Shown: in pieces, positions 38,805-51,177 of the stretch | How the letters are laid out: each line of letters starts with the position of its first letter | Numbering within the stretch: the stretch's first letter is position 1 | From: CAKSHC01 sp045631845 | GTDB taxonomy: Bacteria; Bacillota; Clostridia; Oscillospirales; UMGS1783 | DNA: 52,845 nt | Assembly: GCA_045631845.1 (NCBI GenBank) | Contig: JAZQVM010000033.1 | Location: forward strand, 1 to 52,845 | Direction: 5' to 3' | Notes under the pieces: generated by a model | Told to the model about the DNA's origin: nothing | Database searches by the model: none | Seen by the model: the letters and a program-made list of their open reading frames with translations, nothing else | Made by a program: the position numbers and the translations under genes

Positions 38805-39686
38805 TTGGACTTTTTGAGAAAAAATCGAATCACAATATTAAGTATCGGTGTGGGTTTGGTGTGCTTAACCCGTATGTTTGTATTGCTCCTGGGCACCGAC
38901 CCGATTAACGGATACAGCCAATCGCTCTTTTGGGCGATCATGCAGATCGTCGTTTGTGTCCTTGTCCTTGCGGCAACGGCAGTGCCGGTAATTTTCCCTA
39001 TGCAGGAAACGGCAGTGGGGGATTCCCTGCTTTTGCGTGTCATGGCCGGTATCGGTACATTGGGGTATGCGGCAAAACTTGCCATGTCCTTGGTGAACTT
39101 GTGGCGGGAGTTTTCCATGAATATGATGATGTATCAGATCCGTCTGCCGTGGCTGGCCTTGGTAGAGGTATTGCTGGCGGTGCTGGCGGTTGGATTCTTC
39201 TTTTTGCTGTGGCGTGTAGGTACTCACTTGCCGTCCACCGCGAGCCTGTTTCTTATTCTCGGACCGATCGGGTTGTATGTGATACGGCTGATTGAATCGT
39301 TCATGGCCATTACCATGAACCCGTCGGTGGATACGTATGCCATCCTGTTGCTGGGTTGTTGTGCGGGACTGATGTTCCTGTCGCATTTGGGGCGGTGCCT
39401 GTTGGATATGACGGTGAAGCCCGCTTTTGCGGTATGGACGGCCGTTGCCGCGGTGATGTTGGGGCTTTCCAGTGTGGTGGCGTTGGTGTTTGCGCTTGTG
39501 CCTGCTCCTGCCTATGTTGGCTTGATTGCCGTTGAAGATTTGGTTTGTGATTTCTGCGTGATGTTACTGGCCGTGGCCGGTGTTAATATTCATCAATGTG
39601 CGTCTGTGCAAGTGAGCCGACATGCTATGGTGGGCTCGGCGATGCCCCAGCCTCGACGCCGTGGACGATATATTCCAAAACATTAG
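38805..39686 (+). CDS. Uncharacterised polytopic membrane protein
   Basis: A 293-residue protein with about eight membrane segments and a short basic C-terminus (MPQPRRRGRYIPKH). I see no family motif. TTG start with AGAGGTG nine bases ahead; the next in-frame ATG would cut off the first membrane segment. It has its own promoter and no close cotranscribed neighbour; the yceD promoter begins 22 bases after its stop. Composition is host-like. Confidence 0.65.
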   Translation: MDFLRKNRITILSIGVGLVCLTRMFVLLLGTDPINGYSQSLFWAIMQIVVCVLVLAATAVPVIFPMQETAVGDSLLLRVMAGIGTLGYAAKLAMSLVNLWREFSMNMMMYQIRLPWLALVEVLLAVLAVGFFFLLWRVGTHLPSTASLFLILGPIGLYVIRLIESFMAITMNPSVDTYAILLLGCCAGLMFLSHLGRCLLDMTVKPAFAVWTAVAAVMLGLSSVVALVFALVPAPAYVGLIAVEDLVCDFCVMLLAVAGVNIHQCASVQVSRHAMVGSAMPQPRRRGRYIPKH

Positions 39687-39707
39687 TGCGAAAAATGAAG
39701 AAATTGC

Positions 39708-39736
39708 TTGACAGTAAGCGGTCAAATATGTATAAT
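39708..39736 (+). promoter_or_regulatory. Strong sigma-A promoter of yceD-rpmF
   Basis: Consensus TTGACA (39708-39713), 17 nt, consensus TATAAT (39731-39736), 26 bases ahead of the yceD ATG. Confidence 0.85.
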
Positions 39737-39761
39737 GTAATATGCGTATTGAGGTATTGAT

Positions 39762-40205
39762 ATGAAGTTGAATATCGGTCAGGTACTGGCCAGTGAAAAA
39801 TTTGTACTGTCGTTTGAGTGTGAAAAGGATTTTTCCGCTCTGGAAATGGGGGACAATGTCCGTCCATTCGGTATGGTGCAGGTAAAAGGTACAGTGCGCA
39901 ATCGATATCAAGGCATTGCCATTGAAGCAACCATTGAGGGACAGGCCGTAGCGCCCTGCGCGCGGTGTCTTGCTGATGTGAGCTTCAAGGTGGATGTACC
40001 TCTCGAATGCTTTATCGGCCCCGATGGGGTTGGCGATGATTTGGTCAACATTGAAAACGGCCATTTCATTGATCTGAGCTGTGCTGTGGAAGAGGCCTTG
40101 TTTGATGAATATCCCTCAAAGCTTCTCTGTTCTCCCGATTGCAAGGGCTTGTGCCCAATCTGTGGTCAGGATCTCAATCACGGCAGTTGCGACCATACGG
40201 CTTGA
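39762..40205 (+). CDS. yceD: YceD family protein (DUF177)
   Basis: A 147-residue protein of the YceD/DUF177 family, which nearly always stands just before rpmF and has been tied to 23S rRNA/50S assembly. The conserved C-terminal cysteine motif is present: LLCSPDCKGLCPICGQDLNH GSC (C...C..C..C type, possible zinc site), together with APCARCLADV in the middle, another cysteine pair usual for the family. 34 bases separate it from rpmF. Confidence 0.9.
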   Translation: MKLNIGQVLASEKFVLSFECEKDFSALEMGDNVRPFGMVQVKGTVRNRYQGIAIEATIEGQAVAPCARCLADVSFKVDVPLECFIGPDGVGDDLVNIENGHFIDLSCAVEEALFDEYPSKLLCSPDCKGLCPICGQDLNHGSCDHTA

Positions 40206-40239
40206 TAAGTTATAAAACCCGGTTAAGGAGGTGTCATAG

Positions 40240-40425
40240 ATGGCGGTTCCCAAGAGAAAAACATCAAAATCCAGAAGAGATCTGCGTCGTTCCAATGTCT
40301 GGAAGCTGGACGCTCCGGCGCTCACGAAGTGCAAGCAGTGCGGCGAGCTGATCGCTCCCCACAGAGTGTGCGATAATTGTGGTTACTATGACGGTAATCT
40401 GGTCGTGAAAAAGGAAGAGGCGTAA
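40240..40425 (+). CDS. rpmF: 50S ribosomal protein L32
   Basis: L32, 61 residues, begins MAVPKRKTSKSRRDLRRSNV. It is the zinc-type form with both CxxC pairs (CKQCGELIAPHRVCDNCGYY). AAGGAGG precedes the ATG. Cotranscribed with yceD from the promoter at 39708; a terminator follows. Confidence 0.98.
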   Translation: MAVPKRKTSKSRRDLRRSNVWKLDAPALTKCKQCGELIAPHRVCDNCGYYDGNLVVKKEEA

Positions 40426-40430
40426 AAAAC

Positions 40431-40468
40431 AGAGAAGGCGACGATAAGTTTCCTTCTCTTTTTTTTTC
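40431..40468 (+). terminator. Terminator after rpmF
   Basis: 8-bp stem AGAGAAGG/CCTTCTCT (40431-40438 with 40452-40459), then nine T residues. It lies just ahead of der. Confidence 0.8.
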
Positions 40469-40482
40469 AAAGGAGGTAAGGT

Positions 40483-41805
40483 ATGGCAGTTGTGGCTGTC
40501 GTCGGTCGCCCCAACGTGGGGAAATCGACCCTTTTTAATAAATTAGCCGGCCAGCGTTTGTCTATTGTAGACAATGTCCCCGGTGTGACCCGTGATCGCC
40601 TGCACGCTTCGTGCAGTTGGCTTGACCACTCCTTTACCCTCATCGATACCGGCGGTATCGAGCCGGATACGGGGGATGTGATCCTGTCCAAGATTCGTGA
40701 GCAGGCCCAGCTGGCCATTGACGGCGCGGATGTCGTGCTCCTGATCTGCGATATTACCACCGGCGTGACGGCTACCGACGAAGCGGTGGCTCATATGTTG
40801 CGCCATAGCAATAAGCCGGTCATCGTTTGTGTCAATAAATGTGATAGTGTCGGTGCCGAACCGCCCGAATTCTATGAGTTTTTTAACCTCGGCTTTGAAG
40901 ATGTTTTTGCCGTGTCGGCCGTCCATGGCCATGGCACCGGCGATATGCTCGACCGTGTGTGTGAGCTCCTGCCCGAAGAAAACGAAGAAGAGGAGAGCGA
41001 TCGCATTAAGGTAGCCATCATCGGCAAACCGAACGTGGGTAAATCCTCGCTTCTTAACTGCATTTTAGGTAAGGAGCGCTCGATCGTTTCCAACGTGGCC
41101 GGTACGACCCGTGATGCTATTGACGCGTTTTACGAGAACGAGCACGGCAAATATATGCTCATCGATACCGCTGGTTTACGCCGCAAGAGCAAGGTGGATG
41201 AGAACATTGAAAAATACAGCGTTTTGCGCTCCTATATGGCTGTAGAACGCGCGGATGTGGTGCTGGTACTCATAGATGCCCGCGAGGGTGTGACCGAGCA
41301 GGACACCAAAATTGCCGGCTATGCCGACGATCTGGGTAAGGCATGCGTGGTGGTCGCCAATAAGTGGGACGATGTGGACAAGGAAACGGGCACGATGGAG
41401 AAGCTGAAGAAGGACATCAAGCGCCGTCTGGCTTTTATGGACTATGCGCCCATTGAGTTTATTTCGGCTAAGACTTCTCAGCGTGTGGACAAGTTGTTCC
41501 CGCTGATTCATGCGGTGAACGCTCAGAACTGTATGCGGATTCCCACCGGTCGCCTCAATTCCATGCTGGCCGATGCGGTGACCAAGGTGCAGCCGCCGTC
41601 CGACAAGGGACGCCGCCTGCGTTTATATTATATTACCCAGGCCAGCGTGCGTCCGCCAACATTTGTGGTTTTTTGTAACGATAAGCGTCTGTTCCATTTC
41701 TCGTACAAGCGCTATATTGAAAACTGCATCCGTGAAACCTTTGGCTTGACCGGAACCCCCATCCGCATCATGGTGCGCGAGCGGGACGAGAAGGATAATA
41801 GGTGA
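40483..41805 (+). CDS. der: Ribosome-associated GTPase Der (EngA)
   Basis: Der is an essential GTPase for 50S maturation with two G domains in tandem and a KH-like C-domain. The 440-residue protein shows both: GRPNVGKSTLFNKLAGQRLS (G1, residue ~8), DTGGIEPDTG (G3), VNKCDS (G4); then GKPNVGKSSLLNCILG (second G1), DTAGLRRKSKVDENIEKYSV and ANKWDD (second G4). The KH-like end closes with GTPIRIMVRERDEKD. GGAGG lies eight bases ahead of the ATG. plsY starts four bases after the stop, a common Clostridia order. Confidence 0.98.
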   Translation: MAVVAVVGRPNVGKSTLFNKLAGQRLSIVDNVPGVTRDRLHASCSWLDHSFTLIDTGGIEPDTGDVILSKIREQAQLAIDGADVVLLICDITTGVTATDEAVAHMLRHSNKPVIVCVNKCDSVGAEPPEFYEFFNLGFEDVFAVSAVHGHGTGDMLDRVCELLPEENEEEESDRIKVAIIGKPNVGKSSLLNCILGKERSIVSNVAGTTRDAIDAFYENEHGKYMLIDTAGLRRKSKVDENIEKYSVLRSYMAVERADVVLVLIDAREGVTEQDTKIAGYADDLGKACVVVANKWDDVDKETGTMEKLKKDIKRRLAFMDYAPIEFISAKTSQRVDKLFPLIHAVNAQNCMRIPTGRLNSMLADAVTKVQPPSDKGRRLRLYYITQASVRPPTFVVFCNDKRLFHFSYKRYIENCIRETFGLTGTPIRIMVRERDEKDNR

Positions 41806-41809
41806 GGGT

Positions 41810-42451
41810 ATGATATTAAAATATCTGTTAGCGGCAGTGGTTGCCTATTGTTTGGGCAATATCAATATTGCCATCATCGGTTCTAATCTTCTGTTTAAGA
41901 AGGATATTCGTCATTTCGGTAGCAACAATGCCGGAACCACCAATGCCTTCCGTGTCTTCGGTTGGCCGTTTGGCACTACCGTTCTTTTCTTTGACATAGG
42001 CAAAGGCGTGCTGGCCTGCTATCTTGGCGCTTTCGTGATTGTGGGTGACGGAAGCAACCTGTTGGCCATTGCCGTATCGGGTCTGTTCGCCGCCATCGGC
42101 CATATTTACCCGATTGTCTTCGGTTTTCGAGGCGGCAAGGGCGTGGCCACCATCGGCGGTATGCTGATCTTGCTGGATTGGCGTATGTTCTTGTGTATGC
42201 TTGCCTTATTTATCCTTTTGTTAATTACTACCAAGTATATGTCCATCGCCAGCCTGTCCACTACCATCACCGGCCCGCTTTCGGCCTTCGTGTTGCGGCG
42301 TTTTGTGGATCAATTGCCCTGGCAACAGGTGTGGATGTATGTGGGTACCGTCTTGTTTTTCGGCGTGTTGCTGGTCTTTACCCACCGCGAAAATATCAAA
42401 CGATTACTAAACGGCACCGAAAACCGATTAGGAAAAAAGAAGGATGCATAA
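41810..42451 (+). CDS. plsY: Glycerol-3-phosphate acyltransferase PlsY
   Basis: PlsY transfers an acyl group from acyl-phosphate to glycerol-3-phosphate, the first step in phospholipid synthesis. The 213-residue protein has about five membrane segments and the three PlsY motifs: DIRHFGSNNAGTTNAFRVFG (motif 1), VFGFRGGKGVATIGGMLI (motif 2, glycine-rich) and THRENIKRLLNGTENRLGKK at the end (motif 3). AGGTGAGG precedes the ATG. Cotranscribed with der; ends at a bidirectional terminator. Confidence 0.97.
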   Translation: MILKYLLAAVVAYCLGNINIAIIGSNLLFKKDIRHFGSNNAGTTNAFRVFGWPFGTTVLFFDIGKGVLACYLGAFVIVGDGSNLLAIAVSGLFAAIGHIYPIVFGFRGGKGVATIGGMLILLDWRMFLCMLALFILLLITTKYMSIASLSTTITGPLSAFVLRRFVDQLPWQQVWMYVGTVLFFGVLLVFTHRENIKRLLNGTENRLGKKKDA

Positions 42452-42469
42452 GCATCCTTCTTATTTTTG
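42437..42469. terminator. Bidirectional terminator between plsY and relQ remnant
   Basis: 11-bp perfect stem (42437-42447 with 42452-42462, loop ATAA), A6 before and TTATTTTTG after. It overlaps the ends of both convergent genes. Confidence 0.85.
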
Positions 42470-43126
42470 TAATTCTTCAATATGTTGGTGAACGGCTTCC
42501 ATACGGCGATCCAAAAAGGCAATCTGTTCGGCACAGTCTTTGAGCTCGGCCGCCACCTCATCGGCATAGGGAATATCCTTCTTATATTTGAGTTTGTGCT
42601 CCAGGGAAGCCCAAAAGTCCATGGCGATGGTGCGGAATTGCACTTCGGCTCGTACATATTCCTTGGTATCGGTCAGGAATATGGGCACCTCCACGATCAA
42701 ATGCAAACTGCGGTATCCGTTCTCCTTGGGATTGGCTATGTAATCCTTCTTGCGAATCAGCCGCACATCGTCCTGCCGCAGGAACATATCGCACAGCGTG
42801 TAAATATCCTCAGGATAGGAGCAGATAATGCGGATACCGGCAATATCCGAGAGATGCTCACGGATATTCTCTACCGTAATGGGCAGATCATTTCTTTACA
42901 TCTTACCGAAGATACTGCGAGGGGATTTTAAGCGCGTTTTTATGGCCTCTACGGGGTTGCGGTTGTAACGGATGGAAAATTCCTCATCCAGCACCTCGAA
43001 CTTGGTTTGCACCTCTTTTATGGCGCAACGGTAGCGCATCATCAGTTCGGCAAAGGGACGGGTGGTTTCAATTAAATGGTCAATATCCTGCTGGGATAGA
43101 TGTATCATATCGTGTTCCATAAGCAT
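42461..43126 (-). pseudogene. Small alarmone synthetase (RelQ-like) with in-frame ochre codon
   Basis: A (p)ppGpp synthetase of about 221 codons interrupted by TAA at 42896-42898. The 76-residue first part ends AIKTRLKSPRSIFGKM; small alarmone synthetases normally continue with a basic residue and then 'xGLPLTxENI'. After the stop and in the same frame stands RNDLPITVENIREHLSDIAG, followed by the synthetase signatures YIANPKENGYRSLHLIVEVP and VRAEVQFRTIAMDFWASLEH. A single A-to-T change (AAA to TAA) accounts for it. The remaining ATG at 42787 would give 108 residues without the N-terminal helices. Either a pseudogene or a sequencing error; the rest of the frame is undamaged, so the mutation is recent. 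Confidence 0.85.
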
Positions 43127-43156
43127 CTCCTTATGGTTTTATTATAGCATAAAGAA

Positions 43157-43186
43157 AACGGGACGGCAAGAGAGCCGTCCCGTTCT
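43157..43186 (-). terminator. Terminator after nifJ
   Basis: 11-bp perfect GC-rich stem (43157-43167 with 43174-43184) lies about 20 bases beyond the nifJ stop; TTTTCTTTATG follows on the minus strand. Confidence 0.85.
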
Positions 43187-43204
43187 TCATGAAAGATTCA
43201 TCTG

Positions 43205-46744
<3,540 letters not shown>

Positions 46745-46871
46745 TGGGAATCCTCCTATATTGAAATTATTATGACGTAATCATACAGTATAGATTTTAT
46801 CACTCTTTTCTTAGTTATGCAATGGTTTTTTGTAAAAAAAGTATACCTTTTATCGATTAGAAAAATATCCC

Positions 46872-46900
46872 TTGTATTTAATGAAAAAATTTTATATAAT
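46872..46900 (+). promoter_or_regulatory. Sigma-A type promoter of the topoisomerase pair
   Basis: TTGTAT (46872-46877), 17 nt, TATAAT (46895-46900), about 30 bases ahead of the B-subunit ATG. Confidence 0.65.
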
Positions 46901-46930
46901 AGATGTATCTGTGAAGAAAAGGAAACTGAT

Positions 46931-48913
46931 ATGGCTAAAAAGAGAGAATACGGAAACGAAAGCATATCCATGCTCAAAGACGAGGAGCGTGTCCGTAAAC
47001 GGCCCGGTGTCATGTTTGGCTCGGACGGGCTGGAAGGATGCCAACACGCCGTCTTTGAGATCTTGTCAAACTCTATCGACGAAGCCCGTGAAGGTCATGG
47101 CGACCGCATCGTGGTCACCTATTACGGCGATCATTCGGTCGAGGTGGAGGACTTTGGCCGCGGTTGCCCCGTCGATTACAATGAAAAGGAAAAACGCTAC
47201 AACTGGGAACTGGTCTATTGTGAGTTGTACGCCGGCGGCAAGTACGATACCGCCTCGGGCGAGAACTACGAATACTCATTGGGTCTTAACGGTCTGGGCG
47301 CTTGCGCCACCCAGTATGCCAGTGAGTATATGGATGTTACCGTCCATCGCGATGGATTCGAGTATAGCCTGCACTTCGAGGCCGGTAAAAATATCGGGGG
47401 GCTTTCCAAAGAGCCAAAACGCTATCGCTCCACCGGTACTAAGACCCGCTTTAAGCCCGATAAAAAGGTGTTTACCGATATCGTCATCCCTCGCTCCTTC
47501 TTCGAGGAAACGATGCGTCGTCAGGCCGTTACCAATGCCGGCGTCAAGTTCGTTCTGCGCTGGCAGGAGGAGAACGGTTCGTTTAGCGAACAGGAGTTTT
47601 GCTATCCCAACGGTCCGGTCGATTATATGTCCGAGTTCTTGGGCGATACCAATATTACCGAAATTCAGAATCTCACAGCGGAACGTCAAGGCCGGGATCG
47701 GGAGGACAAGCCCGAATATAAATTGAAGATTCAGGTCGTCTTTGCCTTCTCAGCCCTGCGCCAGAAATTGGAGTATTACCATAACAGTTCCTATCTCGAG
47801 CATGGCGGTGCCCCCGATAAAGCGGTGCAAAGCGCCTTCGTGTCGGCCATTAACGCCTATCTTAAACAACAGGGCAAATACAATAAGAACGAAAGTCAGA
47901 TCAAGTTCGTCGATGTGCAGGACTGCTTGGCCTTGGTGTCCAACTGTTTCTCAACCCTGACTTCGTACGAAAACCAAACCAAAAAGGCCATCAATAACAA
48001 GTTTATCCAAGAAGCCATGACCGAGTATCTCAAATCAGCCCTGCAGATCTACTTTGTAGAGAATAAGGCACAGGCCGATCGGATCGCCGATCAGGTGCTC
48101 ATCAATAAACGCTCCCGCGAAAAGGCCGACCATGCCCGTACCGACTATAAGAAGAAGGTGCAGGGCACGGTGGATATGACCAACCGTATTGCTAAGTTCG
48201 TCGACTGCGCCTCTAAAAAGGCGGAGGAGAGGGAACTGTATATCGTGGAGGGCGACTCGGCTTTGGGCTCCTGTAAGCAGGGAAGAGATGCCCGCTTCCA
48301 GGCGATTATGCCGGTGCGCGGTAAAATCCTCAACTGTTTAAAGACCGATATCGATAAGATATTCAAAAGCGAGATCATCACCGATCTGGTCAAGGTCATG
48401 GGTTGCGGCGTGGAAATCAAAGGCAAGGCCGGCAAGGATATGTCGTTGTTCGATCTGAACGCCCTGCGCTATAAGCGCATCATTATTTGTACCGACGCCG
48501 ACGTCGATGGCTATCAGATCCGCGCCTTGATCCTAACCATGTTCTATCGCCTGATGCCTACCCTCATTTCGGAAGGCTATGTCTATATCGCCGAAACCCC
48601 GCTGTATGAGATCACCTGCGGAAAAGATACCTATTTTGCCTTCGACGATAAGGCAAAGGCCGACCTGCTGGCCAAGCTCGACGGCAAAAAGGTCAAGATC
48701 CAGCGCTCCAAAGGTCTTGGTGAGAACGAACCGGAAATGATGTGGCAGACGACCATGAACCCCGAAACCCGCCGCCTCATCCGCGTCACCCCCGCCGATG
48801 CCGCCGAAACGGCGCGTATGTTCGACGTCCTGCTGGGTGACGATCTGCAAGGCCGAAAAGATTATATCAAAGAATACGGCTCGCTCTATATCGACATGGC
48901 CGATATCTCGTAA
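46931..48913 (+). CDS. Type IIA DNA topoisomerase, subunit B (ParE-like)
   Basis: A 660-residue ATPase subunit of a topoisomerase IV/gyrase-like enzyme. The GHKL ATPase region includes ILSNSIDEAREGHGDRIVVT, VEDFGRGCPVDYNEKEK and GLNGLGACATQYASE. The TOPRIM domain follows: LYIVEGDSALGSCKQGRDAR and IIICTDADVDGYQIRALILT (DxD metal site), then RSKGLGENEPEMMWQTTMNP. Sequence is noticeably divergent from standard GyrB (for example GLNGLGACATQ and the longer insert near KNIGGLS), matching the extra topoisomerase pair carried by many Clostridia. The start is ATG 46931; the frame continues 38 codons upstream through the promoter. Translation-coupled to the A subunit 12 bases on. Confidence 0.9.
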   Translation: MAKKREYGNESISMLKDEERVRKRPGVMFGSDGLEGCQHAVFEILSNSIDEAREGHGDRIVVTYYGDHSVEVEDFGRGCPVDYNEKEKRYNWELVYCELYAGGKYDTASGENYEYSLGLNGLGACATQYASEYMDVTVHRDGFEYSLHFEAGKNIGGLSKEPKRYRSTGTKTRFKPDKKVFTDIVIPRSFFEETMRRQAVTNAGVKFVLRWQEENGSFSEQEFCYPNGPVDYMSEFLGDTNITEIQNLTAERQGRDREDKPEYKLKIQVVFAFSALRQKLEYYHNSSYLEHGGAPDKAVQSAFVSAINAYLKQQGKYNKNESQIKFVDVQDCLALVSNCFSTLTSYENQTKKAINNKFIQEAMTEYLKSALQIYFVENKAQADRIADQVLINKRSREKADHARTDYKKKVQGTVDMTNRIAKFVDCASKKAEERELYIVEGDSALGSCKQGRDARFQAIMPVRGKILNCLKTDIDKIFKSEIITDLVKVMGCGVEIKGKAGKDMSLFDLNALRYKRIIICTDADVDGYQIRALILTMFYRLMPTLISEGYVYIAETPLYEITCGKDTYFAFDDKAKADLLAKLDGKKVKIQRSKGLGENEPEMMWQTTMNPETRRLIRVTPADAAETARMFDVLLGDDLQGRKDYIKEYGSLYIDMADIS

Positions 48914-48925
48914 AGGAGGGTGACG

Positions 48926-51100
48926 ATGGAAACAAACTATATGGAACAACGGATTACCGACACCCTGCGCGAGAACTATATGCCCTACGCCATGAGCGTC
49001 ATCATCTCCCGAGCCATCCCCGAGATCGACGGCTTTAAGCCCTCCCACCGCAAACTGCTTTATACCATGTATAAAATGGGTCTGCTCAAAGGGGAACTCA
49101 CCAAATCGGCCAACGTGGTCGGACAAACCATGAAACTCAATCCCCACGGTGATCAGGCGATTTATGATACATTGGTGCGTCTGTCCCGTGGCCATGAGGC
49201 GCTGCTCTATCCTTTTATTGAGTCTAAGGGTAACTTCGGTAAGCACTATTCCCGCGATATGGCCTATGCCGCCTCCCGTTATACCGAGTGCAAACTCGAT
49301 CCTTTCTGCGCCGAACTGTTCGCCGATATGGATAAGGATACCGTCGATTTTGTCGATAGTTATGACGGGCAGATGCAAGAGCCGACCCTCTTCCCGACAA
49401 CCTTCCCCAATGTCTTGGTCAATGCCAATATGGGTATCGCCGTCGGTATGGCCAGCAATATTTGCTCGTTCAATCTGGCCGAGGTCTGCCGCACCACGGC
49501 GGCCTTGATCGAGAATCCAGACCACGATATTATGACAACCCTGCTGGCACCCGACTTTTCCACCGGCGGCCAGATCATTCTCTCCCATGAGCAGATGCGT
49601 AATATCTATAATACCGGCCGTGGCTCCTTCCGTATCCGCGCCAAGTATACCTACGATAAAAAACAGAACGTTATCGAGATTACCGAGATCCCCTATACCA
49701 CGTCTGTTGAAATCATCGTGGATAAAGTTGCTGAACTTTACAAGGCAGGCAAGCTCAAAGAGATCTCGGACATTAAGGATCTGACCGATAAAAACGGTCT
49801 GAAAATCCAGATTGAACTGCGTCGGGGCACCGATCCCGATCAGTTGATGACCAAACTGTATAAACTGACCCCGCTGGAAGACAGTTTCGGCTGTAACTTC
49901 AATATCCTTATTGCCGGTATGCCCCGTGTTATGGGCGTGCGTGAGATCTTGGAGGAGTGGACGGCCTACCGTGCCGAGTGCGTCAAGCGCCGCTTGTATT
50001 TCGATATGAATGTCAAGAAGGATCGCCTGCATCTGCTGGAAGGCATGAAGAAGATCCTGCTGGATATCGACGAAGTTATCCGCATCATTCGGCAGACCGA
50101 GGCCGAAAATGAGGTTATTCCCAACTTGATGATCGAGTTCGGTATCGATAAGGTACAGGCCGAGTTTATTGCCGAAATCAAGTTGCGTCATTTAAACAGA
50201 GAATATATCCTCAATAAATTGCAAGAGGTCGAAGCCCTGCAAAAAGAGATCGCCGAGATTGAAGGACTGCTGGAAAGCAAGGCGAAATTCCGCCGCATGA
50301 TGATTAAGGACCTCAATCGGATTGCCGATAAGTACGGCCGTCCCCGTCGCTCCACCATCCTCTTTGAGGATGAGATCGAGCAGTATGTGGAAAATCAGGA
50401 GATTGAGGACTATCCGGTTACCCTGTTCTTCAGCAAAGAGGGATATTTCAAGAAGATCACCCCGCTGTCCTTGCGTATGGGCGGTGAGCAGAAGTTTAAA
50501 GAGGGTGACAGTCTGGCCCGCTCGGTAGAAGCCAGCAATAAGGCCGAACTGATCGTCTTTACCGATAAGTGTCAGGCCTATAAAGCCCACGTCTATGATT
50601 TTAATGACAGTAAAGCTTCAGTGCTTGGCGACTATCTGCCCGGAGCCTTGAAGATGGATCCCGATGAAAAGGTGCTGTATACCGCCGTTACCTATGATTA
50701 TTCGGAGAAACTCATCATCTTCTATGAAGGCGGCCGTGCCATTAAGACCGATCTGGCCTCTTTTGCCACCAAGAACAACCGTAAGAAGTTGCTCAAGGCC
50801 TATTGTGAGAAGTTGACGCCCATTGCCTTCTTTACCACAAAGACCGATGCTGAGTATTTGGTTGTGACCGATGCTGGACGAGCCTTGGTGGTAAGTTCCG
50901 CGCTTATGCCCTATAAGCAGTTGCGCTCATCGCAAGGTACCAATGTCATTACCCTGGGCAAAAAGCAGGCCGTCTTGGCGGTCGAGGAGTACGAAAAGGG
51001 AAGACTCAATAAGGAACATCTCTATCGTTCCAAATCCCTGCCCGCCGCTCCCAAATTATTGGGTGAGAACGATACCTCGCAACAACTGAAACTCGAATAA
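48926..51100 (+). CDS. Type IIA DNA topoisomerase, subunit A (ParC-like)
   Basis: The DNA-cleaving partner, 724 residues. The breakage-reunion domain begins YMPYAMSVIISRAIPEIDGF, with the catalytic tyrosine in AYAASRYTECKLDPF. The coiled-coil gate follows (LNREYILNKLQEVEALQKEI), then a shortened C-terminal beta-propeller region (residues about 490-700) with irregular blades; no GyrA-box (QRRGGKG) is visible, which argues for decatenase (topo IV type) rather than gyrase. GGAGG lies six bases ahead of ATG 48926; a GTG two codons earlier is inside the spacer and less likely. Confidence 0.9.
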   Translation: METNYMEQRITDTLRENYMPYAMSVIISRAIPEIDGFKPSHRKLLYTMYKMGLLKGELTKSANVVGQTMKLNPHGDQAIYDTLVRLSRGHEALLYPFIESKGNFGKHYSRDMAYAASRYTECKLDPFCAELFADMDKDTVDFVDSYDGQMQEPTLFPTTFPNVLVNANMGIAVGMASNICSFNLAEVCRTTAALIENPDHDIMTTLLAPDFSTGGQIILSHEQMRNIYNTGRGSFRIRAKYTYDKKQNVIEITEIPYTTSVEIIVDKVAELYKAGKLKEISDIKDLTDKNGLKIQIELRRGTDPDQLMTKLYKLTPLEDSFGCNFNILIAGMPRVMGVREILEEWTAYRAECVKRRLYFDMNVKKDRLHLLEGMKKILLDIDEVIRIIRQTEAENEVIPNLMIEFGIDKVQAEFIAEIKLRHLNREYILNKLQEVEALQKEIAEIEGLLESKAKFRRMMIKDLNRIADKYGRPRRSTILFEDEIEQYVENQEIEDYPVTLFFSKEGYFKKITPLSLRMGGEQKFKEGDSLARSVEASNKAELIVFTDKCQAYKAHVYDFNDSKASVLGDYLPGALKMDPDEKVLYTAVTYDYSEKLIIFYEGGRAIKTDLASFATKNNRKKLLKAYCEKLTPIAFFTTKTDAEYLVVTDAGRALVVSSALMPYKQLRSSQGTNVITLGKKQAVLAVEEYEKGRLNKEHLYRSKSLPAAPKLLGENDTSQQLKLE

Positions 51101-51177
51101 TTCAGAAACTCGTCACACAAAGCATATTTTTATTCATTATAATAAGGTATACCCAAAAGAGAAAGGAATTACGTATT

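Noticed and set aside
46745..46816. nifJ promoter
   Set aside because: Several AT-rich -10-like boxes occur, but none with a clear -35 at the right distance, so no position could be supported.
48533..50191. Minus-strand frame of 552 codons opposite the topoisomerase A gene, and 51169-52257 opposite the foldase
   Set aside because: Codon-bias shadows of strongly expressed genes on the plus strand; composition is low-complexity (I/G/H-rich) and there are no motifs.
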